Notes: generated by a model not told the origin, from the sequence alone. Shown: positions 27,697-39,516, numbered from the stretch's first letter. The stretch is 64,000 nucleotides of DNA from Candidatus Legionella polyplacis (GCF_037013735.1 NZ_CP135136.1:62001-126000); one strand, 5' to 3'. Numbers and translations: made by a program.

Positions 27697-30492
27697 TTAC
27701 GCAAATATTCTTTGTTCTTCATTTCCTGTCATGTTTCCTATACAACGATTGCAAAGATCTAGATATTTTAAATTATTTCCAATATCTTTACTTCTATGCC
27801 AACATCTTTCACATTTTTTATATTTACTCTTCTTAATTAAAATTTTTATATTTGTATCAAACTGATCTAAAATCTCATTATCTATTCGGAAAATTTTAAC
27901 ACTTGAAACTAATAAAATAAATTTTAATTCATTCTCTATTCTCTGAAGAGATAAAAAAAATTCTCTATTTACATATAACATAACTTCAGTTTCTAAAGAT
28001 GATTTAATAATTCCTAAAACACGTTGTTTTTCTAATTCTTTATTTACTTGATTACGAAGTTTTTGTATTTCATCCCAAAAATACATTTTAACATTAGAAA
28101 TATTTGGCCATTTATCATACCAAGATTGAATAAATATTGAATCATTATTACTGCCAGGTATATTCTTCCAAATTTCTTCAGAAGTAAAAGACAAAATAGG
28201 GGCTAACATTCTAGTCAAAGAATGAACAATATGAAACATTGCAGTTTGGCATGAACGTCTTGCTTTGCTTTCTTTTGCGTTAGTATATTGTCTATCTTTT
28301 ATAATATCTAAATAAAAACCACTCATATCTAATAAACAAAAATTATATATTTTTTGATATACAATATGAAAATTGTATTGATCATAAGCTTTGATAACTT
28401 CTTTTTGCAACCTCATACAGCGAAAAATAATCCATCTATCTATTTCTACAAGTAAAGCATTATTAAAAACTAAATGTTTTTCAGGCTCAAAATCAAATAA
28501 ATTAGCTAATATATATCTTATTGTATTTCTAATACGTCTATATGCTTCTTGAATACGTCTAATATTTTCATCTGAAATATTTATTTCATTTCTATAATCA
28601 ATAGAAGTTATTAACAACCGTAATATATCAGACCCATATTGATTAATTAAATCTTTCAAATTTACATAGTTTTTAGCAGATTTAGAAAATTTTTCTCCTT
28701 TAGAATCCAATATATATCCATGAGTCAAAACAGACTGATAAGGGCTACAATTATCAATTATTGTAGAAATAGTTAATGAAGAATTAAACCATCCTCTATA
28801 TTGATCGTATCCTTCTAAATATAAATTTACAGGAACAATAAAATTTTTTATTTTTTTAGACAAAAAACTATAAGATGTTCCAGAATCAAACCATACATCT
28901 AAAACATCATTAATCTTGATATATTCTTTATATTCAGAACCTAAAAATAATTTAAGATCTAGGTTCAACCAACTGTCTATTCCATTTTCTTCTATTAAAT
29001 TTGAAATTTTCTTTAAAAATTTATCAGTATCAGGATGCAATGTTTTAGTTGTTTTATGAATAAATAAAGGAATAGGAGTACCCCAAACTCTCTGACGAGA
29101 GATACACCAATCTGGTTTTTTGTTAATCATATCTATCATATGATTTTTTCCCCAACTTGGAATCCATTGAACTTTATTGATATTTTCAATAATTTTTTCA
29201 CGTAACTTATTTTTATCCATAGATATAAACCATTGAGGGGTTGCTAAATAAATTACAGGTGTTTTGTGCCTCCAACAATGAGGATAATTATGAGTTATAA
29301 AAGTTTGATATAACAAATTATTTTTTTTTTCCAAAATTTCAATAATTTTTTTGTCAGCTTTTAACGCACTTATTCCGCCTAATAAATTGATGTCTTTAAA
29401 ATAATAACCTTTTTTTGAAACTGTATTGATAATATTTAAATTATATTTTTTTCCTATTAAATAATCTTCAGGGCCATGAGCTGAAGCTATATGAACACAA
29501 CCAGTTCCAGAACTAACACTAATATGATTATCTAAAATAATAGGTACTTTACGTGAATAAAATGGATGAAAAAGCAAAAAATACTCCAATTCTTTAGCAT
29601 TTACATTTAATATAACTTTATATTCTACAATAGAATAACGTTTCATTACATCATCTATTAATAAACAAGATATTAAAAAATAATTTTGATACGTTTCTAT
29701 TAAGCTATACTTAGCATTTGAATTTAAACAAACAGCTTCATTAGAAGGTAATGTCCATGGAGTTGTAGTCCAAATTGGAACAATAATAGGTTTATTGGAT
29801 ATATCTAAACAAAACTTAGAAAAAAATTTTTTTACATTAACTAAAAAAAATGCAACATCAATAGAAAACGATTGTTTTTTATCATACTCGATTTCTGCTT
29901 CTGCTAAAGAAGAATTACAGTCAATACACCAATAAATAGGTTTGAATCCGTATTCTAAATATCCTTCTTGAATAACTTTTCTTAACACACGAATAACATT
30001 TGCAACATAATGTTGATTCATTGTTAAATAGCAACTATCCCAATCAGAAAATATACCCAAACGTTTAAATTCTTTTTTTTGAAAACTAATTTGATTTTTT
30101 GCATATTTATAACATTCTTTCCTAAATTCTAAAAAATCAATATTTTTTCCACATTTCCCAAATTTTTTTTCAATATTTAATTCAATTGGTAAACCATGAC
30201 AATCCCATCCTGGTATATAATTTATATTAAAATTACTAAAAATTTTAGTTTTTAGAACTATATCTTTCAAGATTTTATTTAATGCATGACCACAATGCAA
30301 ATCTCCATTCGCATAAGGAGGACCATCATGCAATACAAAATTTTCACATTTCATTCTGTGTTGCTTAATTTTTTTATAGATATTTTCTGAATTCCACTTA
30401 AGTAATATTTCATATTCACGTTTTATCAAATTTGCTTTCATAGGAAATAAAGTATATGGTAAATTTAAAGTATCTTTATATTTTTTTGTCAT
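27697..30492 (-). CDS. ileS: Isoleucyl-tRNA synthetase
   Basis: IleRS charges tRNA-Ile and hydrolyses misformed Val-tRNA. Counting from the ATG at 30490-30492 (MTKKYKDTLNLP, as in other IleRS) the protein has 931 residues; a TTG six codons upstream is unlikely. Seen are the HIGH region DGPPYANGDLHCGHALN, the editing-domain TTTPWTLPSNEA and HGPEDY, the KMSKS form GEKFSKSAKNY, and the C-terminal zinc site CERCWH with LCNRC. The editing motifs look intact, unlike LeuRS at 61 kb. The gene overlaps the end of ribF by 17 bp. Confidence 0.97.
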   Translation of the reverse strand: MTKKYKDTLNLPYTLFPMKANLIKREYEILLKWNSENIYKKIKQHRMKCENFVLHDGPPYANGDLHCGHALNKILKDIVLKTKIFSNFNINYIPGWDCHGLPIELNIEKKFGKCGKNIDFLEFRKECYKYAKNQISFQKKEFKRLGIFSDWDSCYLTMNQHYVANVIRVLRKVIQEGYLEYGFKPIYWCIDCNSSLAEAEIEYDKKQSFSIDVAFFLVNVKKFFSKFCLDISNKPIIVPIWTTTPWTLPSNEAVCLNSNAKYSLIETYQNYFLISCLLIDDVMKRYSIVEYKVILNVNAKELEYFLLFHPFYSRKVPIILDNHISVSSGTGCVHIASAHGPEDYLIGKKYNLNIINTVSKKGYYFKDINLLGGISALKADKKIIEILEKKNNLLYQTFITHNYPHCWRHKTPVIYLATPQWFISMDKNKLREKIIENINKVQWIPSWGKNHMIDMINKKPDWCISRQRVWGTPIPLFIHKTTKTLHPDTDKFLKKISNLIEENGIDSWLNLDLKLFLGSEYKEYIKINDVLDVWFDSGTSYSFLSKKIKNFIVPVNLYLEGYDQYRGWFNSSLTISTIIDNCSPYQSVLTHGYILDSKGEKFSKSAKNYVNLKDLINQYGSDILRLLITSIDYRNEINISDENIRRIQEAYRRIRNTIRYILANLFDFEPEKHLVFNNALLVEIDRWIIFRCMRLQKEVIKAYDQYNFHIVYQKIYNFCLLDMSGFYLDIIKDRQYTNAKESKARRSCQTAMFHIVHSLTRMLAPILSFTSEEIWKNIPGSNNDSIFIQSWYDKWPNISNVKMYFWDEIQKLRNQVNKELEKQRVLGIIKSSLETEVMLYVNREFFLSLQRIENELKFILLVSSVKIFRIDNEILDQFDTNIKILIKKSKYKKCERCWHRSKDIGNNLKYLDLCNRCIGNMTGNEEQRIFA

Positions 30493-31435
30493 ATATATAA
30501 TCAACTCCAAAATTAAATTTTATATTCTTTATATCATGATAAATTTGTATTGTTAAATCTCTAATCGATAAAAATCTTACTTCATCACGAATTTTTTTAA
30601 TAAAAAAAATTCTTAATTTTTCATTATACAAATTATCATTAAAATTTAAAAAATATATTTCCAATTTAATTTGCTTTCTATTAAACGTAGGATTCTTTCC
30701 AAAATTTGCTACACCAATTAGCCAATTTCCCTTTTCTCTTTCAGCTCTTACAATAAATACACCTCTAATAGGAATTAAATTTAATCCTTTAACACTTAAA
30801 TTAGCAGTAGGTATTCCAGTAATTTTTACGTCACCACTACCTTTAACAACTTTTCCTAAAATACTATAATATCTTCCTAAAAATTTAGAAGCCTCTTTAA
30901 ACTTACCATTGTACAATAATCTTCTAATATAAGTAGAACTAATCCTTTTATTAAATTTTAAAAATTCTGGAAAAATCTGAATTATAATTTTACCATTTTT
31001 GCTATTATTCTTTAATAAATTAATATCACCAATTCTTTTATAACCAAATTTAAAATCTTTACCAACAAGTAAGTACTTTACATTTAAAAATGAAAAAAAA
31101 TAAATTCTTAAAAATTGAATAGCCGACATACAGGCAAGATATTTATTAAACCTTAAACAAAGCACATAATTAATATTAAAGTTTTTTAATAAACATAACT
31201 TTTCTCTCAAATTTGTTAATCTATAAAACTCTTTGTTACTATTTTTAAAATATTCATTAGATTGTGGCTCAAATATCAATACCACTGTAGGTAATTTCAT
31301 TTTTTCAGATTCTATACAAAATTTTTTTAATAAAGCTTGATGCCCTAAATGTACTCCATCAAAATTACCAATTGTAACTGCACTACCATTTAAAAAAAAT
31401 AAACAACTATTTTTATTATCTCTCAATAAACGCAT
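30476..31435 (-). CDS. ribF: Bifunctional riboflavin kinase/FMN adenylyltransferase RibF
   Basis: RibF makes FMN and then FAD from riboflavin. The 319-residue protein has the nucleotidyltransferase domain (VTIGNFDGVHLGHQALL, then SSTYIRRLL) and the C-terminal kinase domain (GIPTANLSVKGLNLIPIRGVF and GVANFGKNPTF). It heads the ribF-ileS-lspA series and overlaps ileS by 17 bp. Riboflavin itself may come from genes outside the window or from the host. Confidence 0.96.
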   Translation of the reverse strand: MRLLRDNKNSCLFFLNGSAVTIGNFDGVHLGHQALLKKFCIESEKMKLPTVVLIFEPQSNEYFKNSNKEFYRLTNLREKLCLLKNFNINYVLCLRFNKYLACMSAIQFLRIYFFSFLNVKYLLVGKDFKFGYKRIGDINLLKNNSKNGKIIIQIFPEFLKFNKRISSTYIRRLLYNGKFKEASKFLGRYYSILGKVVKGSGDVKITGIPTANLSVKGLNLIPIRGVFIVRAEREKGNWLIGVANFGKNPTFNRKQIKLEIYFLNFNDNLYNEKLRIFFIKKIRDEVRFLSIRDLTIQIYHDIKNIKFNFGVDYIYDKKI

Positions 31436-31474
31436 TTTTCTTTAAAAACTAAAAATAACAATTATATAAAAAAT

Positions 31475-31512
31475 AAACCCGCTACTTTTTTTTATAAATT
31501 TGTAGCGGGTTT
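31475..31512 (-). terminator. Rho-independent terminator downstream of groEL
   Basis: A perfect 11-bp stem (AAACCCGCTAC with GTAGCGGGTTT) with a T/A-rich loop lies 70 bp after the groEL stop. On the minus strand it is followed by ATTTTTTATAT. It has the only strong GC-containing intergenic stem I see in the window and also shields ribF from groESL read-through. The repeat could act in both directions. Confidence 0.85.
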
Positions 31513-31581
31513 ATTTTCATAAAAAACCAACACAAAAATTACTTTATTTACATATTAAGTTACTACTAATGAATAATGATT

Positions 31582-33234
<1,653 letters not shown>

Positions 33235-33282
33235 TTACAATCTCTCCTCTACGTATTTTTATTATATAAAAACTTATTATTA

Positions 33283-33591
33283 TTATTTATCTTCAATTAT
33301 TATACCCATAATATCATCTTCACGCATTACTATAAATTCTTCACCCGATAACTTTACTTCGGTTCCAGAATATTTACCGAACAAAATTCTATCACCAATT
33401 TTAACGGATAAAGTTCTAATATCACCATTATCTAACAACTTACCATCTCCAACAGCAATAACTTCTCCTTGCATTGGTTTTTCAGTTGCTGTATCTGGTA
33501 TTAAGATACCAGCAGCTGTTTTACGTTCTTCCTCCATACGTTTTACAACAACTCGATCATGCAAAGGACGAATTTTTATACCACTTATCAT
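33283..33591 (-). CDS. groES: Co-chaperonin GroES (Hsp10)
   Basis: GroES caps the GroEL chamber. The 102-residue protein has [13 protein letters not shown] at the start, the mobile loop [34 protein letters not shown] and the C-terminal EDDIMGII. groEL follows after 48 bp with an AGGAGAGA-type ribosome binding site in the gap. A classical RpoH promoter lies about 85 bp upstream. Confidence 0.99.
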   Translation of the reverse strand: MISGIKIRPLHDRVVVKRMEEERKTAAGILIPDTATEKPMQGEVIAVGDGKLLDNGDIRTLSVKIGDRILFGKYSGTEVKLSGEEFIVMREDDIMGIIIEDK

Positions 33592-33675
33592 TTCTTAATT
33601 TCTCCTAGTTTATCTTACTTTTACTTGTAATAACGAATTCTAAAAGTTTAGTAACTTAAACTTACCCTATACGTT

Positions 33676-33703
33676 ATATGGGGCTTACAAAAATAAATTC
33701 AAG
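33676..33703 (-). promoter_or_regulatory. Heat-shock (RpoH) promoter of groES-groEL
   Basis: On the minus strand CTTGAA (33698-33703) is followed by a 14-base spacer and CCCCATAT (33676-33683), an essentially perfect match to the sigma-32 consensus. The -10 box ends 84 bases before the groES ATG. A 7-bp stem (CCCTATA/TATGGGG) overlaps the -10 region. The run of four Cs is striking in this base composition and shows selection. Confidence 0.9.
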
Positions 33704-34262
33704 AGCAATCTTAAAAAAAAATAATTTAAGATTTAATAATAAATTTTATTTGCAAAATATATATAACACAATTAAGTAACATAAAATTAATTCGCAAATT
33801 AATGCTTTAAATAAAAAATATATACCTTTAAGTATTTTTTTAATTCTCAAGATGAATAAAACTCAATGAGTAATTACTTTATTTTCACAACATATTTATC
33901 ACTTAAATACATAAATTATACTGGAATCTTGATAAAAAGACTAAAAATATTAGAAATTCCACAACATAAAAAACATAATAAAATTTTTCACCACAAAATT
34001 TAATGCTGAGAATAATCCTATCAAAAATATAATACCTTATATAATAAAAATATCATATCAACCCCATCATTCAATATTTTAAATCTATTAAAATACTTCA
34101 GACAGGGCTTAACGATATAAAAATACTATTTTATCTAATAAAAAAATAAATTTCTAAAAGATAATACTTCTCTATAAAACATATAAACATAACTTCTTCT
34201 TTAAAATATTTTAAAACTAAATCCTAAAAATAAAAATAAACAATAATACAACAGAAATACTA
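33704..34262. other. Gene-free stretch between yccA and the groESL promoter
   Basis: Together with the groES leader this is the longest gene-free region of the window (33592-34262, 671 bp). I see no open frame of note, no tRNA fold and no 4.5S or tmRNA signature in it. A TATAAT on the minus strand near 33918 has no convincing -35. It is most likely the remains of a lost gene. Confidence 0.5.
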
Positions 34263-34943
34263 CTATTCCTTATTTGACGAAGAAGTAAAAAATCCTAAAA
34301 CACTTAAAATGCTTATAAATAAATTATATATAGATACATATAATGACAATGTAGCCATAATATAATTAGTTTCTCCACCATAAACAATCTCGCTGGTCTG
34401 AAATAAAATTAATCCAGAAGAAAGTAAAATAAACAATGAGGATATTATTAATTCTATAATTTGTATATGAAAAACAACACCAACAATCATAAACAAAAAA
34501 GATACCATTGTAGAAACAAATAAAAATCCAGATAAAAAATTAAAATCCTTACGTGTCACTAATACATAACCGGATAATGCAAAAAAAATTACTCCAGTTC
34601 CTCCTAATGCAACATTAACCAAATGATATCCATTTGCAAAATTCATTACATAATAATTAATAGTTGGACCTAAAGAATATCCTAAGAAACCAGTAAATGC
34701 AAATACACTTAATAATCCTAATGAACTATGTCTTAACGAATTAGTTAAAAACATTAATCCATATACTCCAAAAATCATTAATAATGGATTTAAAGGTTGT
34801 ACATTAAAAATAAATGCTAAATAAGCTATTAAAGAACTAAACATAAACGTCATACCTAATAACAAATAAGTATTTCTCAAAACTTTATTAGTTTCAATTA
34901 ATACATTGCGATGTCTACTAGCAAAACTTACATTTCTATTCAT
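34263..34943 (-). CDS. yccA: Bax inhibitor-1/YccA family membrane protein
   Basis: This 226-residue inner-membrane protein has seven evident hydrophobic segments, the layout of the BI-1/YccA family. Family text includes LLLGMTFMFSSLIAYLAF in the first segment, GFLGYSLGPTIN with the typical Gly-Pro, and a DFNFLSGFLF turn. In E. coli YccA interacts with and modulates the FtsH protease; a similar role here is inference. It is a single gene, with 227 bp to the divergent tldD. Confidence 0.88.
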   Translation of the reverse strand: MNRNVSFASRHRNVLIETNKVLRNTYLLLGMTFMFSSLIAYLAFIFNVQPLNPLLMIFGVYGLMFLTNSLRHSSLGLLSVFAFTGFLGYSLGPTINYYVMNFANGYHLVNVALGGTGVIFFALSGYVLVTRKDFNFLSGFLFVSTMVSFLFMIVGVVFHIQIIELIISSLFILLSSGLILFQTSEIVYGGETNYIMATLSLYVSIYNLFISILSVLGFFTSSSNKE

Positions 34944-35094
34944 ATATAAACTCCGAATTTATTATTTTTCTAATTAGTTTAGCATATTAAAAAGTAATAC
35001 TCCATTTTTAAACTTAAAATAATATCTTATAACAAAAATACAATAATTCTTAACACAACACTTATTTATACTTAATAAAAGTATTTTTTATTTC

Positions 35095-35124
35095 TTGATA
35101 AAATATTGCTATTATACTTATAAT
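35095..35124 (+). promoter_or_regulatory. Candidate sigma-70 promoter of tldD
   Basis: TTGATA (35095-35100) and TATAAT (35119-35124) are separated by 18 bases and lie 47 bases before the tldD start. TATACT (35113-35118) is a weaker alternative -10. Confidence 0.55.
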
Positions 35125-35170
35125 AAATAATCTCACAAAAAACAAGTGCATAACAAATAAGGCATATTAT

Positions 35171-36661
35171 ATGGAAAATAACGATAATATATTAGACACA
35201 GCTAAAAATATATTACTAAATTCAACAGACATAGATGAACAAATTATAAATAAAATAATCACATCGACCTTGATACATAATGATTCCAGTACAGATCTAT
35301 ATTTTCAAAACAAAATATATGAATCCTGGTACATTGAAGATTCAAAAATTAAAAATGGACATTTTTCCATCAAACATGGATTTGGAATGCGATCTATTAT
35401 AGATGAAAAAATTAATTATACATATTGCGATGATATATCTCTATCTTCTATTAAAGAAGCAATGAAAATAATACAATCAATTCATGCAAATAAAAAAATA
35501 AACATATCTAAAAATTTAAAAAAGAAGAAAACATATATAGAAAAAATATATCATGAAATGAAACAATATTATTCTTCGATAAATCCAATTGATAATATAA
35601 GTCAAGAAAAAAAAATATCTATACTTCAAATGATAGATAAAGAAGCTAGAAAATTAGATCCAAGAGTTATTCAAGTATCCGCTTCATTAAACGGATGTTT
35701 TGAAGCAATTATTATTGCAAATTCAAATCTACAAAACAAATTAATAGCAGATATTAGACCATTAGTTAGTATAAAAATTAAAATAGTTGTAGAAGGAAAA
35801 AATGGGAAAAAAGAAACAGCACAAATTGGTGGAGGAGGAAGGACTTCTTACTCATATTTTTTTCAAAATAAAAAAGCAATAACATACGCTAAAGAAGCAG
35901 TAAAAGAAGCAATAACTAATCTTGAATCATTAGATGCTCCAGCAGGAAGCATGCCAGTTGTATTGGGACCTGGATGGCCTGGAATTTTATTACATGAAGC
36001 TATAGGACACGGATTAGAAGGTGATTTCAATAGAAAAAAATTATCAGCATTTTCTGGGAAAATTGGAGAACAAATAGCTTCTAAAGAAGTAACAATTGTG
36101 GACAACGGAACATTAAAAAATAAACGAGGATCTATAAATATAGATGATGAAGGAACACCATCGCAATGTACTACATTAATTGAAAATGGAATACTAAAAA
36201 ACTATATGCAAGACAACTTCAATGCTAAATTAATGAAAACTAAATCAACTGGAAATTGCCGACGTGAATCTTATGAGTATCCTCCTATTCCGAGAATGAC
36301 AAACACATACATGTTACCTGGAAAATTCAATCCTAAAGAAATAATTGAATCAGTAAAATACGGAATATATGCAACCAACTTTGATGGAGGTCAAGTAGAT
36401 ATTACATCTGGGCAATTTGTTTTCTCTAGCAATAAAGCTTATCTTATAAAAAATGGAAAAATTAGTAATCCAATAAAAGGAGCAACTTTAATAGGAAATG
36501 GAACAGAAATAATGAATAGAATAAGCATGATCGGAAATGATCTAAATTTAGACTATGGAATTGGAACGTGTATAAAAGATAATCAATCTATTCCAGTCGG
36601 AGTTGGTCAACCTACCATAAAAATAGATACTATTACTGTTGGAGGAACGAAAAACAAATAA
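35171..36661 (+). CDS. tldD: Metalloprotease TldD
   Basis: TldD forms a heterodimer with TldE (PmbA); together they degrade unfolded or small peptides and mature microcin and CcdA substrates in other bacteria. The 496-residue protein keeps the metal-binding HEAIGHGLEGD near residue 275, GGGGRTSYS before it, and the ending IPVGVGQPTIKIDTITVGG. Length matches E. coli (481). No tldE is in the window. The gene stands alone, divergent to yccA. Confidence 0.96.
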   Translation: MENNDNILDTAKNILLNSTDIDEQIINKIITSTLIHNDSSTDLYFQNKIYESWYIEDSKIKNGHFSIKHGFGMRSIIDEKINYTYCDDISLSSIKEAMKIIQSIHANKKINISKNLKKKKTYIEKIYHEMKQYYSSINPIDNISQEKKISILQMIDKEARKLDPRVIQVSASLNGCFEAIIIANSNLQNKLIADIRPLVSIKIKIVVEGKNGKKETAQIGGGGRTSYSYFFQNKKAITYAKEAVKEAITNLESLDAPAGSMPVVLGPGWPGILLHEAIGHGLEGDFNRKKLSAFSGKIGEQIASKEVTIVDNGTLKNKRGSINIDDEGTPSQCTTLIENGILKNYMQDNFNAKLMKTKSTGNCRRESYEYPPIPRMTNTYMLPGKFNPKEIIESVKYGIYATNFDGGQVDITSGQFVFSSNKAYLIKNGKISNPIKGATLIGNGTEIMNRISMIGNDLNLDYGIGTCIKDNQSIPVGVGQPTIKIDTITVGGTKNK

Positions 36662-36876
36662 AACATGAAAAAACAAATTTTTCTAAAAAAAATACTTTTT
36701 CTACCGTTACAAAATTAATCATAAATTATTACATTATAATTAATAACTATATAAATAATATTTTATCACTACATAATCAAAAAAATTATTCATAAATATA
36801 GATAGATCAATATTTTTAAAAAAGATTTTTTTTACAAAAAAAATAAAATTATCACTTTGATACCAATCAATCTTAT

Positions 36877-38274
36877 TTAAATTAGACTTAAAATTTTATT
36901 AAACTTTTTTTTTAAAATATCACTTAAACCAACCTTATAAACTGAAGGACGAAATAAACATTTATATTTATTAGGCAAAAATTCTAAACGTTTACTACTA
37001 TATTTGCTAATATCTACTAATTCTTTCGAAGAAAATAAACGCCTGCCTTTCTCCATAACTTTATGTAATAAAGGTTTCTGATCATATTTATCAATAAATA
37101 AAGATTTTTTATTATTAAAAGGATGATGCATAACAGAAACTTTATGTTCTTCACTTAAAGAAATTACATCTGCTCCTAAAAAATATCCATTTTTATCTAA
37201 AACTCTATATACTTGTTTTTTATAAGGAAAATTTTTTTTGTAAATATCATCAGAGTATTTAATACTTGGATTACAATTTAAAAAAGAAAGTTTATAAACA
37301 CCATCTAATGCTGCATCAGGATAACCAATAACTAAATCAGTTCCTACTCCAAAAATATCAATAGGAATTTTTTTATCCAGTAAATCTTTAATAACATATT
37401 CATTTAACTGATTAGAAACAGCAATTTTAATATAGTCCAAACCAGCAATATTAAGAGCATATCTTACTTTCTTTCCTAAATAAAATAAATCTCCACTATC
37501 TAATCTTACACCCATTAATTTTTTACCAGTTTTTTCTATTTCTTTAGCAACTTTAATTGCATTGGGAATTCCACTATACAAAGTATTATATGTATCTAAC
37601 AAAAAAAGACATGATTTAGGCCAAATAGAAAAAAAATCACGAAAAGCATCAGACTCTTTTTTATAACTTTGTACAAAAGAATGTGTCATAGTGCCAAATA
37701 CAGGTACTTGATAATCACGACCAATACTAACATTACTTGTACTATTAAAACCACCAATAATAGATGCTCTACTTGCATGATATCCACCTAAACCTTGAGA
37801 TCTTCTTAATCCACAATCAAATAATTGACAATTTCCAGCAATTCTTCGTATTCTGCTAGCCTTTGTAGCAATTAAAGTTTGAAAGTTTAAAATATTAAGC
37901 AATATAGTCTCAATTAATTGAGCTTCAATTAAATTGGCTTCAATAATAACTAATGGGCAAAATGGAAAAACTATCTCTCCTTCTAATACTGAATAAACAG
38001 TACCATTAAATCGAAAATTTTTTAAATAATTAATAAAATTGGAATGATACTTAAGTTCTTTAAAATATTTTTCATCAATTTCATCAAAATGAAACTTTTC
38101 GATCGCATTAAGTAAATTATCTAAACCAGCAAAAACTGCATATCCACCATTAAAGGGAATTTTACGAAAAAAATAGTCAAAAATAGCTCTATCTTTACTT
38201 TTTTTTCTTAAAAAATATACCTGCGCAGTTGTTAACTGATAATGATCAATATAACTCCCAGTCAATGCAAACAT
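36877..38274 (-). CDS. pncB: Nicotinate phosphoribosyltransferase
   Basis: PncB makes nicotinate mononucleotide from nicotinate and PRPP, the entry step of NAD salvage. The 465-residue protein belongs to the longer form (not the about 400-residue enteric form): it starts LTGSYIDHYQLTTAQVYF and has FRKIPFNGGYAVFAGL, GGFNSTSNVSIG, the phosphorylated His region GTMTHSFVQSY, and VRLDSGDLFYLGKK. It suggests that the cell imports nicotinate or nicotinamide from its host rather than making NAD de novo; the transporter is not seen here. Confidence 0.94.
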   Translation of the reverse strand: MFALTGSYIDHYQLTTAQVYFLRKKSKDRAIFDYFFRKIPFNGGYAVFAGLDNLLNAIEKFHFDEIDEKYFKELKYHSNFINYLKNFRFNGTVYSVLEGEIVFPFCPLVIIEANLIEAQLIETILLNILNFQTLIATKASRIRRIAGNCQLFDCGLRRSQGLGGYHASRASIIGGFNSTSNVSIGRDYQVPVFGTMTHSFVQSYKKESDAFRDFFSIWPKSCLFLLDTYNTLYSGIPNAIKVAKEIEKTGKKLMGVRLDSGDLFYLGKKVRYALNIAGLDYIKIAVSNQLNEYVIKDLLDKKIPIDIFGVGTDLVIGYPDAALDGVYKLSFLNCNPSIKYSDDIYKKNFPYKKQVYRVLDKNGYFLGADVISLSEEHKVSVMHHPFNNKKSLFIDKYDQKPLLHKVMEKGRRLFSSKELVDISKYSSKRLEFLPNKYKCLFRPSVYKVGLSDILKKKFNKILSLI

Positions 38275-38578
38275 TTATAAAATCTCCAAAATTATATATA
38301 TAAAATACTATATATTCATATACATTAAAATTCCTATATATAAAAAAATAATATATTACTAACAACAATTTTAAAAAAATTTATATTTATAACAAAAATA
38401 ATTTTTTTTATATACAAAATCATTAATCACACTTAATATAACATTAATATCCATTAATATTTTTGATAAAAAATCATTTTTAAATTTAATTGATCCTTAA
38501 ATAAAAAATATAGTAAGATCATAATTGTTTATAAAAATAAATATTAGCAATTATTTTGTCTATAGAAAAAATAAATAA
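38275..38578. other. 304-bp gene-free spacer between pncB and ispA
   Basis: It separates two divergent genes and must contain their promoters. A possible ispA promoter is TTGATC near 38490 with TAAGAT about 18 bases downstream, a weak match. Nothing else is visible. Confidence 0.4.
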
Positions 38579-39508
38579 ATGAACAATAAAACTCTAGAAT
38601 ATTATTCAAAACGACACGAATTTTTTTTGAAAAATATTTTTCATGATATTGATATTCCATCTAAACGTATTAAAAAAGCAATTCTATATACACTTTTCCC
38701 TGGTGGAAAAAGAATAAGACCAATGTTAGTTTATTTATGTGGAGAATTATTTGGAATTAAAAAAAAATCTATATTAGATATTATCGCTGTGTCAATTGAA
38801 TTAATACATTGCTATTCATTAATACATGATGATTTACCATCAATGGATAATGATGATTATCGAAGAGGCAAGCTAAGTTGCCACAAATTCTTTGATGAAG
38901 CAACTGCTATTTTAACTGGAAATGCTATGCAAGCGTTTGCTACTGATTTTCTATTAAAAAAATTATCTAAATTATTAAAACCTAACAAAATAATATCAAT
39001 TGTACATATACTTTTATTAAGTTCTGGATTACAAGGAATAATCAGTGGGCAAAGTTTAGATTTACATATAACAAAAAATCATCACTTAAATAAAAAAACA
39101 TTATATAAAATATACATGTTAAAAACAGAAAAATTAATTTCTGCATGTTTCAAAATGGTTTATAAAATCCCTACAAATCCATCATCCCTAATTATAAAAA
39201 TAGTAAATAAATATGCACATTATTTAAGTTTAGCATTACAAATTCAAAATGATTATTTAGATTTTTATAATAAAAATTTTTCAGGAAAAAAACGATCTTC
39301 AGATTTTATAAACCAAAAAAAGACATTTGCAACACTATATGATAAAAATAAACTAAATAATATTATAAACACATATTTTCAAAAAGCTAAAAATATTATC
39401 CTTCCATTAGGAAAAAAATCTAAAAATTTGATTTTTTTAACAAAAAAATTAGAAAATTATACTAATCCAAATATAATAAACTATAAATATAAACAATCAA
39501 AAAAATAA
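38579..39508 (+). CDS. ispA: Polyprenyl synthetase, IspA-like (farnesyl diphosphate synthase)
   Basis: IspA condenses IPP with DMAPP and GPP to farnesyl diphosphate, feeding ubiquinone and undecaprenyl phosphate synthesis. The 309-residue protein has PGGKRIRPML at 41-50, the first Asp-rich motif HDDLPSMDND at 83-92, and ISGQSLDL. The second Asp-rich motif reads NDYLD at 224-228 where the family has DDxxD, and the following Lys/Asp-rich loop is altered. Activity is likely but possibly changed in chain length or rate. It converges with the ccm operon, ending 8 bp from ccmH. Confidence 0.9.
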   Translation: MNNKTLEYYSKRHEFFLKNIFHDIDIPSKRIKKAILYTLFPGGKRIRPMLVYLCGELFGIKKKSILDIIAVSIELIHCYSLIHDDLPSMDNDDYRRGKLSCHKFFDEATAILTGNAMQAFATDFLLKKLSKLLKPNKIISIVHILLLSSGLQGIISGQSLDLHITKNHHLNKKTLYKIYMLKTEKLISACFKMVYKIPTNPSSLIIKIVNKYAHYLSLALQIQNDYLDFYNKNFSGKKRSSDFINQKKTFATLYDKNKLNNIINTYFQKAKNIILPLGKKSKNLIFLTKKLENYTNPNIINYKYKQSKK

Positions 39509-39516
39509 AAACAATT

